From Dioscorea cayenensis subsp. rotundata (taxonomy: Eukaryota; Streptophyta; Magnoliopsida; Dioscoreales; Dioscoreaceae): a stretch of 64,000 nt of DNA. Positions 11,700 to 22,578 of the stretch are shown here, in pieces. The DNA lies in NCBI RefSeq assembly GCF_009730915.1, contig NC_052482.1:3348001-3412000 (forward strand). Direction: 5' to 3'. The translations under genes were made by a program, and so were the position numbers. Numbering within the stretch: the first letter of the stretch is position 1; the number at the start of each line of letters is the position of its first letter. Below the pieces are notes generated by a model. The model had not been told where the DNA came from. It saw nothing but the letters and a program-made list of their open reading frames with translations, and made no database searches.

Positions 11700-12694
11700 A
11701 AGCTTAAAGAATGAAGGCATCAAAGAAGGTGAGAGGACAGCAGTGAAAAAGTCCACAAACAGCGAAGTGAGGCGGAAGAAAAGGTCTCAAAGGTGGCATT
11801 TTTATTGTTTGTTGGTTTAGTACCATTGAAAAATATCATAATTTTTTTTAAAAGATATATATATATATATATATAATTTAAGTTTTAGGATTAAAAAAGG
11901 AAAATATTTTTTTATAATATTTTGGAGGTTAGATAAATAATTTATAGATTTTTTTTTAAGTGTATGAATAAGAGATTTAAAATTATGGGGTTTGGTCTTT
12001 TTACTTATATATTTTAATTATATAAATTATTTATCATAAAAATAAAATAAATTATATATATTAATTAATTATTAATGGTGGTAGTTAGTGTTAATGATAA
12101 TAAATTATGAGGATGGGGAGTGTGGTGGAATAGAAGTGGAGATGTGTGCAAGGATCTTTGATGATATTATGATAAGGATGAAAAGTGTAGGCCTAGTGCG
12201 TAGGTTTGAGGGCCATATAATAATAACAAAATAAATAAATAAATAAATAAATAAATAAGCAAATTGATAAAATACTATGAATTGTCAGAATTTTCATTAA
12301 ATAATTAAATTAATTAATAAATATTTTCAAGAAGTGAACTTTATTTTTTTAATTGATTTTTATTTTTACATTTTTACCCTTATAATGTCTCCAATATTTT
12401 CAATTTCATAACAAAATCCCTCAAATTCTTTATATTTCTAAAAAATTCTTATTTTTAAAATTATTTATTTTTGAATTTAAATTTGTGTAAATTACTGAAC
12501 TGACCTCCACACTATTGAGCTTGCACTCAAGCACCCAAAAGGTTAGTTTCGGCATCAATGAGATAGAAATTTTTTTAAACTTATAAAAAAATTATCAAAA
12601 ATAAAAATAAAATAAAATGATATATTGAAAAGTATTAATTGAGAAAATGGTAAGCTTGAGAACTATTAATAACCTAATGGTATCTCATTAAAAC
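11700..12694. other. Kinesin upstream region and AT-rich intergenic sequence
   Basis: The first ~150 bases should hold the kinesin promoter. After that the DNA is AT-rich, with a TA run at 11856-11874 and an AAAT/AATA repeat at 12226-12258. I see no gene. Confidence 0.5.
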
Positions 12695-13626
12695 CAGGGA
12701 CGGAATCAGGACTCGATAATAGGAGGGGCTGAAGCCTAAAGGCAAACCATAAAAAAATAAAAAAATAATCTAACAAAATAAATATTTTAAATGAAAAATA
12801 ATATGCTAATATAAAATAAATTAAATGCATATATATTAAAATAACATAAAGTATAATTTAAAATTGTGTTATCTATAGCAAATATAAGATATTTTTAATA
12901 ACTCAATTAATAAGAATACATATCAAGTTTGTATTTTTTAAAAATATGGTAAAATATATCCCTCTCACTATATATATATATATATATATGGCCAAATATC
13001 ATCTGCGGACGTTCGTAGAACGTCCGCAGATGATGTATAGTAACTTTAATAGGGTTGGACGACTGCGATTGATTCAGTTACTGTGCTGAGATTGATTGGA
13101 TGGTTCAGATTAAAACACTGTACATCCCACTTTTTACTGTGCTTATAAATAGTGCGCAGTGTTACTGTTCATAGAACGGTGTGCAGCCGTTGGATTGAAA
13201 TCCAACGGCCCATATCAACGTTCACAGATTACGAATCTGTGAACGTGGGCAGACGATGCATCCTCTATATATATATATATACGATTTTTAAACTTTTTTA
13301 AATTACTAAAAAAAATTTAAAAAATTTTAGTTAAAATTTGAAATCATAACATTTTTAAAATAAAAAAATGGGATGTAAAAACTAGCACACGCATCAAAGA
13401 GGAGGATTTGAACCATGGTGGGTCAAAATCCCAAATCTTATAAAAAAGTCCACTAACCACTCAAGCACAAAACTATTCCTCACTTTTAAGTGCCTAAATA
13501 TTTTATTTTATATTAATTTAAGTATAGAAAAATCGAAAACACTAAACATTATGTGGCATGAAAGATAGTCTCCCCGGCAGCTAGGGGGGCTTCAGTCCCT
13601 GCTAGCCCCTCTTGGTTTCGCCCCTA
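12695..13626. mobile_element. Non-autonomous hAT-like element, degraded
   Basis: The left end is CAGGGACGGAATCAGGA. The right end read on the minus strand is TAGGGGCGAAACCAAGA. Together they form an imperfect terminal inverted repeat of the common plant type with a CAGGGGCGGA core. The flanking 8-mers are ATTAAAAC and ATTAGAAT, a 6/8 match consistent with an old 8-bp target duplication of hAT elements. Further in, GGGGCTGAAGCC on the left mirrors GGCTTCAGTCCC on the right. There is no transposase. The interior is AT-rich and contains a nested element at 12990-13265. Confidence 0.6.
12990..13265. mobile_element. Nested MITE with three internal hairpins, inserted in a TA repeat
   Basis: The element is GC-richer than the TA microsatellite on both sides. 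Near the left end CATCTGCGGACGTTC and GAACGTCCGCAGATG form a perfect 15-bp stem with a GTA loop (13000-13032). A second perfect stem is CCGTTGGATT / AATCCAACGG (13183-13204). Near the right end CGTTCACAGATT / AATCTGTGAACG forms a third (13218-13244). The outer ends are imperfect inverted repeats of each other (ATCATCTGCGGACGTTC against ATCGTCTGCCCACGTTC). The target is TA, as for Tc1/mariner or PIF-like MITEs. No coding sequence is present. Confidence 0.6.
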
Positions 13627-14520
13627 ATTAGAATGGTGAATATACATTCTTACATCTCATGAATCAAAACTTCTTAGATTTGTACTGTGTAATATTGTGT
13701 AAATACTACATAATATTAAAAAAATATTATACAATATTGTTTATTAGGTCCTCGATGAAAAAAATTATGTTCTTCACTTTTTAGAGTTGCATAACAGAAA
13801 AAAAATTACTATATAAAAAAAATTATAATTTATAATATATTATTTTCGATATATATAACATACCATGTGTGTCTTACCGATGATTTTTAAAAAAATCATT
13901 ATTTTGTGGGTTAACTCGTGTTACCAATCAATTCTTAAAAAGTCATTAAATCCATAACCAATTACCTGCCCGTCCCTTTCACTGCTTGTTGCCTTAAAAG
14001 AGTGTAAACTTATGTGGAACTAAAAGGTTGTTTTAGTCTTTTAGATTATAAATATTCAACAGTGTTTTTATTTATTCATTTTGTAGTTTTTGTACTAAGT
14101 GGATGGTGTCAGGTTTGTCAGTTTTGTGGTGATGATCAGTTTGATAAGTCTTGACTTCAAAGACATCTTTTTTTATTTTTATTTTTTTTAATAATATTTA
14201 GGGTTTCAAATTCAAATGCTTGCTTTTTTATGTACTTGTTCGGTTCTTCCAAGCTTTGTCATAGGATTTAAATAATAAATGAATTTTAGAAATAAATAAA
14301 TAAATAAAATAAAAGGGACTCATATGAAGGGGGCAGACTGGCAGAGTACCAAAATTTAAGGAGGAAGTTTGATGTGTGACATAAAAAATTAATTAATTAA
14401 TTAATTAATAATTAATTAATCAAATAATAGCCAGAAGTTGAGGAGGAATTCAGGGGAGGTGGAGATTAAAAATTAACAATATTATTATTTAATATTGTTA
14501 AAAAAAATTTAATAATTTTG
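13627..14520. other. AT-rich intergenic sequence with simple repeats
   Basis: The stretch contains a run of TTAA/AATT units at 14384-14419 and an AAAT repeat near 14292. I see no gene or RNA gene. Confidence 0.5.
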
Positions 14521-14524
14521 TTGG

Positions 14525-14805
14525 GTTGTTTATTATGTTTTACAAGTACAATTAAGTACAATTAGCAGCTAATTATATACTATCATAATTGTGAATTTTA
14601 AAATTGGACTATTTGGAACGTTGTATTTATTTATTATTATTAGCTCTTTTTAATTCTCCTAATTTTTAATGTTCAATTTGGGAGGCGCACTTTAATGAAT
14701 GGAGATTATTTTTATTGATTAATTTATTATGTAATATAAGTACAATTAGCAACAAATTATGTATCAATATTATGAATTTTAAAATCGACCTTTTTGGAAT
14801 CTTGG

Positions 14806-14846
<41 letters not shown>

Positions 14847-14950
14847 GTTTTTTTAATAATTTCTAATGTTCAATTTGTGAGGGACACTTTAATAAATGGG
14901 CTCTTTTTGAGCAAGTTATTATGCCTTATGAGTACAATTAGCAACTAATA
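14525..14950. repeat. Degenerate tandem repeat, ~190-bp unit
   Basis: A unit begins near GTACAATTAGCA(G/A)C(T/A)AATTAT, continues through GAATTTTAAAAT(T/C)G, then a TTATTATTA tract, TTTAATGTTCAATTTG and CACTTTAAT(G/A)AATGG. Copies lie at about 14550-14705 and 14735-14905. A third, partial unit begins near 14930 with GAGTACAATTAGCAACTAAT. The second copy has an expanded ATT trinucleotide run (14808-14845). Confidence 0.75.
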
Positions 14951-15585
14951 AATTAAATAAATGAATGAATTTATCCAATTAAAAATATTCAATTCTTAAG
15001 TTTAATGAAAGAAATGTACTTAATTTTTAAAAAAATATGTACTTAATTTATTAGCTACTAGTAGAGGTGGGCACGGGCAGTCCGGCAACCCGGCCCGGAA
15101 CCGGCCCACCGGGTCACTGACCCGGAGGGCCGGGCCAACAACCCGTAACCGGCCCGTCATAGAGACGGGCCGGTTACGGGTTGGGCTTGCCCAACCCGTG
15201 ACCCGGTTGCAACCCGGCCCGGCCCGCCGGGCCCAACCCTTTTTTGAATTTTTTTTTATTTTTTTTCTAAACTTTCTGAATTGTTTAATTTTTTTTTATT
15301 GAGTGGGCCGGCCCGTCGGGTCAACATGGAAGCCGGGCCGGTTCCGGGCCCAGCTTCCTGTGACCCGGACCCGCCGGGTCCGACGGGCCAACCCGGCCCG
15401 GCGGGTTCTATACCCAACCGGGCCGGGTCCGGGTCGGTGGGCCGGTGAACCGCAACCCGTGCCCATCTCTAGCTACTAGTAAATTAAATAAATGAATGAA
15501 TTTATCCAATTAAAAATATTCAATTTTCAAGTTTAATGAGAGAAATGTACTTAATTTTTTTAAAAATATGTATTTTAATGTTAGA
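14945..15585. repeat. ~115-bp direct duplication separated by a hAT MITE
   Basis: The block AATTAAATAAATGAATGAAT, then TTATCCAATTAAAAATATTC, then a variant of GAGAAATGTACTTAATTTTT, occurs at about 14948-15050 and again at about 15480-15582 with few differences. The 410-bp MITE at 15062-15471 and its target duplication lie exactly between the copies. The copies are much longer than an 8-bp target duplication, so they are probably a pre-existing tandem pair. Confidence 0.75.
15062..15471. mobile_element. GC-rich hAT-type MITE with perfect 8-bp target duplication
   Basis: The left end is TAGAGGTGGGCACGGG and the right end reads TAGAGATGGGCACGGG on the minus strand, a 16-bp inverted repeat with one mismatch. 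GCTACTAG flanks both sides (15054-15061 and 15472-15479), a perfect 8-bp target duplication. The TAGAG start, TGGGCA core and 8-bp duplication identify the hAT superfamily. The body is made of CCGG-rich blocks (CCGGCCC, GGGCCGG) with many internal palindromes. There is no coding sequence. Confidence 0.9.
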
Positions 15586-15589
15586 TGCA

Positions 15590-17100
15590 AAATAAATAAA
15601 TAAATAAATATTTAAAAGGGAAAAAAGCTTTGAATTCATTGATAGAATATTTTTTTACCAATTTTTTTTTGTTGAAAATAATTATTTTTTTAAAAAGAGA
15701 AGATTTATTGAGATGTTTGACCTAAACGAAAGTGATATTAGTAAAAAAAAAAAACCTTAATAAGTGATTAAACAAAAATATTACTATAATAATTTAAAAT
15801 TAATTTTTTTATGAATTTTTACACTAGATGACATGCATCCCATTTAAAATTTAAATCATGGACGGATATAGATATGGAGCGCCTTTGTAAACTCAACAAC
15901 ACTTAAACCTCGTCTTACAAAGATTTCAATCTCGAGACTCTTGCAAAATAAAAATCTTACATAATTGATCTGATACTTATAGGTCAAACAATTTTTTACA
16001 CAAAAAATCTAATACCAATAGACCAAACAACAGTTTATTAATTTTTTTTTTTTTTTTTACAAAATAGTTTTAAGTTCTTTTCCATTCATACAAATAAGGC
16101 TAAAAAGAAAACAACACAAACACAGATAGGCTCATTGTAATTATTAACATTGTACTCATAATTTTATCTGACTTTTTATATATATAGAGAAAACCAGCCA
16201 AAAGTGAAGCTATCTTACAATTAACTCAAAACAACAAGTAAAAAAAGATTAGTGTGGTGGTCCATTAAATCAAATAAAGAGAATAAAAATTAGTTGTGCT
16301 ATTACTTGATCTTGGTTGGTGTAGCATTATTTTTTTTTCTTTTAATTTAATTGGTGTATTTGGACAAAACTAAAGTCATCTTTTTATTTAAGACACATAT
16401 CATTCTAAATTTTTTTTTCATTTATGTTTGATTTGGATGAGTTGAAACAGTACAATATGACTATAGTCTATAAATGAGTTTATTTTAAATAAAAAAATGC
16501 TTATTTTTTAGACACCACCAATAATATGTTTGAGGTCTTCATGTTTTTAATCAAGCACTCCTTAAAAAGTGGATTATTAATGACTAATGATTAATGTGGG
16601 GTGAATAACTAAGGAGGATAGCTAAGAAATCAATTTGTCTCTCTTGGTTAATTAATTGAACTTAAATCCTAAGTCACAAGCTGGGTCCTCATCACATAAT
16701 GTGCATTCATACCAGATGTTATTTTATCTATTTGTATGCTAATATAAAGTGATAATCCTATATTACATTCAAGATGTGGTCCTTTTTAATATTATAATTC
16801 AGGCTATCTAATTCATATCTTTCTGTTATTATGGAGCTTCATTGTTCCTAACATGCAATACATTTTATTTTATTTTTTTTCCCGGCTTCTTATTGTATAA
16901 CACTGCTAAGATCTGTGATTTTTTTTTCTTTTTCTAAATCTTTGGTCTTTTCTTCTTTCTTTCTAAAAACAAAACACATAAAAAAAAAAATGTTCTCGAC
17001 CCACAGTTTGTATTGAAAACCTATTAGTTGTATCTCGGTATTTTGACGAAGCTGAAGACATTATTTGAACCCTATCCAAAGTTTAAGCTAATAGAACAAG
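15590..17100. other. AT-rich intergenic sequence
   Basis: The stretch holds AAAT repeats near 15593, a T run near 16040-16060 and A runs. I see no gene. It is the left flank of the retrotransposon complex. Confidence 0.5.
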
Positions 17101-17129
17101 ATTTTATGACAAGGTTATATATTCATACT

Positions 17130-18122
17130 ATATTGTTATGATTCATCGGGATAGATATCATATAAGTGAACTAGGTGAACCCAACTCTGTAGCTCGGAGC
17201 CAAATAGGCTCTCGCACTATGTAATTTCATATTTTTGGCAATAATTATTATTTAATTATTGCATTGTTTAGTAATTTCATTTATTTATTTATTTACGTGA
17301 TATTTATGTTTATTTATTTATTTTTTTTATTATTGCATTATTTACTCGGTATCTCTTTTGTATGTATTTCGATTTTTTGCGGGTTTTTAGTACATTTCCA
17401 TTCCTTGCTCACCCAGCTAGGAGGAGTAAGTCCTAGTCATGTGCACATGTTTTCTGTAGTAGCGCTACCGGACATGCGTGTCTGTTCCAACTGCGGTCGA
17501 AGACGCAGCTCCGGCTGTTGATATTCTGTTATGTTCTGACTTCACAGTCAATGATCCGGCTTCGTGTTGTTGATTTCTGTTATCAGTCAGAAGATGTACA
17601 TGTCTGTTTTCTGCGTGTTTCTGTATTTCTGATTATTTCTGTATTCTGTCTGAATTATTAATTATTATGCTCTATCTGTATTATTCTGTTATTTTTTTCT
17701 GCGATCCTACTGGGCCCTTGGGGCTCATGTACTCTGTGAATTTTTTTTTCTTCCATAGGAGAGGATCAAGCTTAGGATCAGTGGGTTGTTCTGGGCTTCT
17801 TCTGTAGTTGTGACTTGTCAGTACCTATTCTTTGAGGTTGTGAACCTTGCATGTTATTTTATTCTGTATGAGTGAGACTTGTATCTTGTTTGTATAATTT
17901 GGCTTGTAAGCTACTTGTGTACCCAGTAGGACTGTCATAGTCCATATTTGTATTATCCTTGTTTCTGTGACTCTATCTGTAGTCAATATTATTATTTCTG
18001 TTCTGCTTGTTAGGGTTGATTCTAACTAGGTCAAATATGAGGCCTTGCACCCAGTGGGGCCCAGTCCCATTGGATGCGGCCGATCTATCAGTGGACCCGG
18101 CTTGTTGGGCTGGGGCGTGACA
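17130..18122 (+). mobile_element. Ty3/gypsy 5' LTR, 3' part (left boundary unresolved)
   Basis: The right end is fixed by the terminal GGGGCGTGACA at 18122, eight bases before a classical primer-binding site. A TATA-like element (TATCATATAAG) lies at about 17158-17168, so the R region may begin near 17175. I do not find an LTR start matching the TGTAATGTCC start of the other LTR copies here, so this LTR is probably truncated on the left. A tract matching 29333-29372 in inverted orientation lies at 17133-17172. Confidence 0.6.
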
Positions 18123-18130
18123 GATTAAAG

Positions 18131-18142
18131 TGGTATCAGAGC
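18131..18142 (+). other. Primer-binding site complementary to initiator tRNA-Met
   Basis: TGGTATCAGAGC is the standard plant LTR-retrotransposon primer-binding site matching the 3' end of initiator methionine tRNA. It follows the LTR end by eight bases and precedes gag by about 120 bases. Confidence 0.9.
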
Positions 18143-18263
18143 TGTTCTTAGATGTCACTCTACTGATTTAACTACTGTCAATCTTTGAAAGTTCTTTCTG
18201 ATAGTGGGTCTGGGTAGTGTAACCAGTTCTAAAGCTCTGTCTGTCTTTTAATCTGCAGAATCA

Positions 18264-18842
18264 TGCCTAGGGGTAGAGGGCGACCTCATAGAGGGCCTGC
18301 AAGCCCACCCTAAGAGCCCATGGACTTGGATCAGGAGGCCCTTGACCAGTCAGATAATGAAGAACAACCGGATCCTGAAACACTGACAGGCATCATGAGG
18401 GAGATGATGCTAATGATGCGTAGTCAGCGTCATCAACATACTTTTGGAGGCAGTCGAGACCTACTGGCAGAGTTTGGACGGCATACACCACCACCGTTCG
18501 AGGGGACTACGAACTTGACAATGGCAGAGTCCTGGATCAGGCAGATAGAGAGGACTTTCCGGGCTAAGCAGAGCCCAGAGGAAGACAAGGTCAGACTGGC
18601 TTCTTTTATGCTTAGAGGCAGTGTAGCTTTGTGGTTTGAGAGTGAACTACGAATCAAAGGTGAGGATGCCCTTAGGACTTGGGAGCAGTTAAAGGAGGTC
18701 TTTAATGCGAAGTACTTCCCATTGAGCCGTCGAGCTCAAATGGAGAGGCAATTCTTAAATCTGAAGAAGGGATCTATGTCTGTAGAAGAGTATGAGGCAG
18801 AATTCGACCGGCTTTCACAGTTTGCACTGTCATTAGTAGAAG
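18264..18842 (+). pseudogene. Ty3/gypsy gag fragment
   Basis: An ATG at 18264 gives MPRGRGRPHRGP and reaches a stop at 18312-18314. The frame continues from 18320 with a retrotransposon-gag domain (PPFEGTTNLTMAESWIRQIE, then SVALWFESE, then FLNLKKGSMSVEEYEAEFDR). Gag forms the virus-like particle that packages the element RNA. The domain is cut at about 18840, where unrelated repeat sequence begins, so the C-terminal zinc knuckle is missing. This gag exists only on the left side; the minus-strand arm lacks it. Confidence 0.85.
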
Positions 18843-19098
18843 ATTCAAGTTCATTCACCAAACCACAATAGTAATAGAACTTTAACATGAAATCAATCCA
18901 TATATATATACTACCAAGATTCATAAGCAAATACAAGTAATAGATAGATGAAAAGCTCACACCAAGAAGATGAATATCGAGAAATGTTGGCTCAACCTCA
19001 CGCACCAGAGCCAAAGATTTCTCCGTAATCAACCATGCCTTTTCTCCAAACAAGAAGTTTTTTTTATAACCCTTCTCTACCTCGTGATAAGCTTACAG
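18840..19098 (+). repeat. Copy 1 (truncated) of an LTR-like repeat, inside gag-pol
   Basis: AGATTCAAGTTCATTCACCA and the following ~250 bases match the two larger copies at 28159-28571 (inverted) and 28938-29325 (direct). The first ~150 bases of the repeat are missing here. It ends at GATAAGCTTACAG, immediately before protease-linked sequence. It replaces the region between gag and protease. Confidence 0.8.
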
Positions 19099-19099
19099 C

Positions 19100-19640
19100 C
19101 TTCTTCCCTCTTCTCACCCAAGCAGTCGTGGGAGGCCGCCACTACGTGGGCCGTGTCTTTGCGATGACGCAGGAGGACGCTGAGGCATCCCACGACGTTG
19201 TGGCATGTATCATTTCAGTGCATTCCTGTTATGCTTGTGCTTTGTTTGATCCTGGTGCTACGCATTCGTTTGTGTCATCATCTTTTGCTCGCAAAAATTG
19301 TTTGTATGTTGTGGATTTGCCGCATGTTTTATGTGTTGCTACTCCTGTGGGAGCGGTGAGAACCGTTAATCGGTTAGCACAAGTATACTCTATTATCATT
19401 GAAGGGCGCGAGCTCTTCGCCGATCTGTATCTGATGAAGCTGCGAGACTATGATGTCATTTTCGGCATGGATTGGCTTTCTTCAGTGTTTGCTGTAGTGG
19501 ACTGTCATAGAAAGAAGATGCACTTCTTTTTTCTTGATCAGGAAGAATTCACCTTCAGTGGCAGTAAGGGGTACGCCTTAGCTCGAGAGATCTCTTCCCT
19601 GCAAGCTCGAGTCGATCTAAGCTGGTCGATTGACTTTCCG
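19100..19640 (+). pseudogene. Gypsy aspartic protease domain (left arm)
   Basis: The frame from 19035 includes the retroviral-type protease motif ALFDPGATHSFVS with the catalytic Asp (about 19247) and a downstream YDVIFGMDWL block. The protease cleaves the gag-pol polyprotein in the particle. The start is fused to the LTR-like repeat, so no proper gag-pol junction remains. The frame is open to about 19826, but from about 19600 it diverges from the other arm (poor match at the LQARVDLSWSIDF region). Confidence 0.85.
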
Positions 19641-19699
19641 GCCTCTGCTTTGCAGGCCACTCGCACCAGATATACAGTGGAGGATGTATTGGTTGTCAG

Positions 19700-20245
19700 T
19701 GAGTTTTTTTATGTGTTTCCTGAGGATCTTCCCGGATTACCTCCTGTGAGAGGTAGAGTTTGCTATCGACCTGGCTCCAGACACAACTCCTTTATCCAAG
19801 GCACCGTACCGGATGGCACCCGTTGAACTAAAGGAACTGAAGAAGCAACCGGAGGAACTGTTGGAGAAAAGGTTTATTCGACCGAGCATGTCACCTTGGG
19901 GAGCCCCAGTTTTGTTTGTAAAAAGAAGGATGGATCTCCGAGGTTGTGCATCGACCACCGTGAGTCGAACAAGGCGATCGCCAAGAATAAATACCCTCCG
20001 CAAAGGATTGATGATCTCTGGACCAGCTTGCAAGGAGCTCAAGTCTTCTCCAAGATTGATCTGCGATCTGGCTATCATCATGTTCGAATCATGGGCGAGG
20101 ACATCCCGAAGAGTGCTTTCCGTACGCGGTATGGTCACTATGAGTTTCTAGTGATGCAGTTTGGTCTGACGAACGGCCCAGCAGTATTTATGGATTTGAT
20201 GAACCGGGTGTTTTCCAGGACTACTTGGATCGATTCGTGGTAAGC
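19700..20245 (+). pseudogene. Gypsy reverse transcriptase, N-terminal part (left arm)
   Basis: The sequence moves through three frames with RT blocks [25 protein letters not shown] and [15 protein letters not shown]. It ends at WIDSW just before the place where the catalytic (Y/F)xDD block should be. Several substitutions against the right arm are T-to-C changes (for example CTG to CCG). The catalytic block is deleted at 20238-20249 (GTGGTAAGCAACTGCATGCG), as in the right arm. Confidence 0.85.
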
Positions 20246-20995
20246 AACTGCATGCGAAGCATCTGAGGATTGTATTGTAGACACTGAGACAACATGAGTT
20301 GTATGCCAAATTTTCCAAGTGTGACTTCTAGCTGATAGTGGGCTTTCGGGGCATGTCATCGGTAAGGATGGAGTTTTTGTGGATCCTAAGAAAGTGGAAG
20401 CAGTCGTGGATTGGAAAAGACCGAGTACGGTCAGAGAGATTTGGAGCTGGCTTAGTCGGGCTACTATCGGAGGTTTGTCTCAGATTTCTCTCGCTTAGCA
20501 AAGATCGCTGATGAGACTAACCCGAAGGCGCCTGCTTCACCCTGGGATCAAGCTTTCAGCGAACGTAGTTTCTCGAATCGCTAGACCTGATTCCGCACCC
20601 GATCCTTGCTCGCTGTAAAGTGGTTGTAGATATGTGATCTATGCCGATGCTTGTAGGATGTGCATGGGGTGTGTTCTCGATGCGTAATGGTCGAGTCATC
20701 GCCTATGTTTCAAGTCAATCGAAACCTCACGAGGAGAATTACCCCACCCATGATCCGTGTTAGCGGCTAGTCATTTTTGCAATCAAGATCCGGAGGCTTT
20801 TTCAGATGGGGAGCCTTGTGAAGTGCATATGCACTATAAGAGTTTAAAGTACATCTTCACCTAGAAGGAGCTTAACATAAGGCAAAGGCGGTGGTTAGAG
20901 CTGATCAAGGATTACGATCTCAGTGTTCACTATCATCCAGGCAAAGGCAATGTGGTGGCTGATGCGCTAAGCAGGAGGTATAATTATGGAACCGC
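20246..20995 (+). pseudogene. Gypsy RT connection / RNase H region, heavily degraded (left arm)
   Basis: The right arm has one open 177-codon frame over the equivalent DNA (26380-26913). Here the same sequence carries many small insertions, deletions and substitutions, so no frame survives. Recognisable islands are GGCATGTCATCGGTAAGGA, the [14 protein letters not shown]-coding block and, from 20930, the [18 protein letters not shown] block in a short open frame. Confidence 0.75.
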
Positions 20996-21049
20996 CGCGG
21001 ATTTGACTGAGCAGAAACCACTTCTAGAGGAGATGATGAGGTTTGAATT

Positions 21050-22541
21050 GGAGGTTGTTCCGCCAAGTTCTGTGGTTTGTCTGGCCAACATGCACATCCG
21101 AACAAATTTACTTCAGAGGATCAAAGAGACTCAGATGCGGGATCCTAAGTTGCAAGAAATCTGTGCTAAACTTCAGCAATGAGAGTTATCTCAGTTCCAA
21201 GTGCATGAGGATGGAATTGTCAGATTTGGAGATCGAGTTTGTGTTCCCGATAATCCTGCTTTGAAGAGATATATTTTGGAGGAGGCTCATTATTCAAGCT
21301 ACATGATCCACCCTGGAGGTACAAAGATGTACAGAGGACTCAAGGAACATTTTTGGTGGAAAAACATGAAGCGTGAGATAGCTACTTTCGTCGCCCACTG
21401 TCTTACTTGCCAGCAGGTTAAAGCAGAGCATCAGAGACCGGCAGGTTATCTTCAGCCATTACCGATACCAGAGTTGAAGTGGGAACATATCACGATGGAT
21501 TTTGTGACTGGTTTGCCCCGTACTCGGCGAAAGCATGAGTCTGTGTGGGTGATTGTGGATCGCCTAACTAAGCCAGCACACTTTCTACCTTTGAAACCTG
21601 GTTTGGGTTTTGAGAAGCTAGCTGAATTATACCTTAGAGAGATTGTTCGATTGCATGGTATTCCTGTGTCAATCACATCTGATCGTGATTCGTGATTCAT
21701 TTCAAGGTTCTGGAGGAGTCTACAATCAGCTTTGGGCACCAGATTGACTTTCAGTACAACTTTTCATCCACAGACAGATGGTCAGTCTGAGAGGACCATT
21801 CAGATTCTAGAGGACATGTTTCGGCCATGTGTCCTCGACATCTCTGATTCATGGGACCCTTATCTGTCTTTGGCGAAGTTTGCTTACAACAACAGTTTCC
21901 AGGCGAGTATTCAGATGGCACCGTACGAGGCTCTCTACGGGCGGAAGTGTCGATCTCCTGTGTGTTGGAGTGATGTGGGAGAGCGGAAGCTGTTGGGTCC
22001 AGAGATGTTGCAGATTGCAGAAGAGAAGGTGAAACTGATCAGGGATCGATTGAAGACTGCTCAGAGCCGACAGAAGAGTTATGCAGACAAGCGTCGCTCA
22101 GACCTAGAATTTCAGGTTGTCGATTCAGTCTTCTTGAGGATATCTCCGATGAAAGGCGTTGTGAGATTTGGAAAACGCGGGAAGCTCAACACGCGTTACA
22201 TCGGACCTTTTAAGATTGTGGAGCGAGGTGGAGCTGTTGCTTATCGCTTGGCTTTACCACCAGATCTAGCTCAGGTCCACAATATCTTTCATATCTCTAT
22301 GCTGAGAAAGTATCTGTCAGATCCATCGCATGTCATTCAGTATGAACCAGTGGAGCTTCAGAAGAATCTGTCTTATGAAGAGCAATCAGCAGAATTTCTG
22401 GCTTACAAAGAGCAACAACGAGGAAACCGAGTGATTCCATTGATCAAGGTCAGATGGAGCAACCACTCCCATGATGAAGCCACCTGGGAACGAGAAGCCG
22501 ACTTGTGGGATCGCTATCCAGAGTTGTTCCCTGACTCTTGA
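21050..22541 (+). pseudogene. Gypsy integrase with chromodomain (left arm)
   Basis: In order: an HHCC zinc-binding domain (SYMIHPGGTKMYRGL, then CLTCQQVK), the catalytic core with the first Asp in HITMDFVTGLPRT, a second region SITSDRDS, a conserved FHPQTDGQSERTIQ block with the Glu, the GPFKIVERGG region, and a C-terminal chromodomain (RVIPLIKVRWSNHSHDEATW) ending at a stop at 22539-22541. The chromodomain and initiator-tRNA primer site place the element in the chromovirus (Tekay/Del-like) group, which targets heterochromatin. A TGA stop at 21693-21695 interrupts the core and is also present in the other arm. Otherwise this is the cleaner integrase copy. Confidence 0.88.
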
Positions 22542-22578
22542 TGCGAGTTTAGAGGACTAAACTCCATTTAGTGGGGAT

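Noticed and set aside
14384-14419. Possible short palindrome (TTAATTAATTAA run)
   Set aside because: It is a simple TTAA repeat and is palindromic for trivial reasons.
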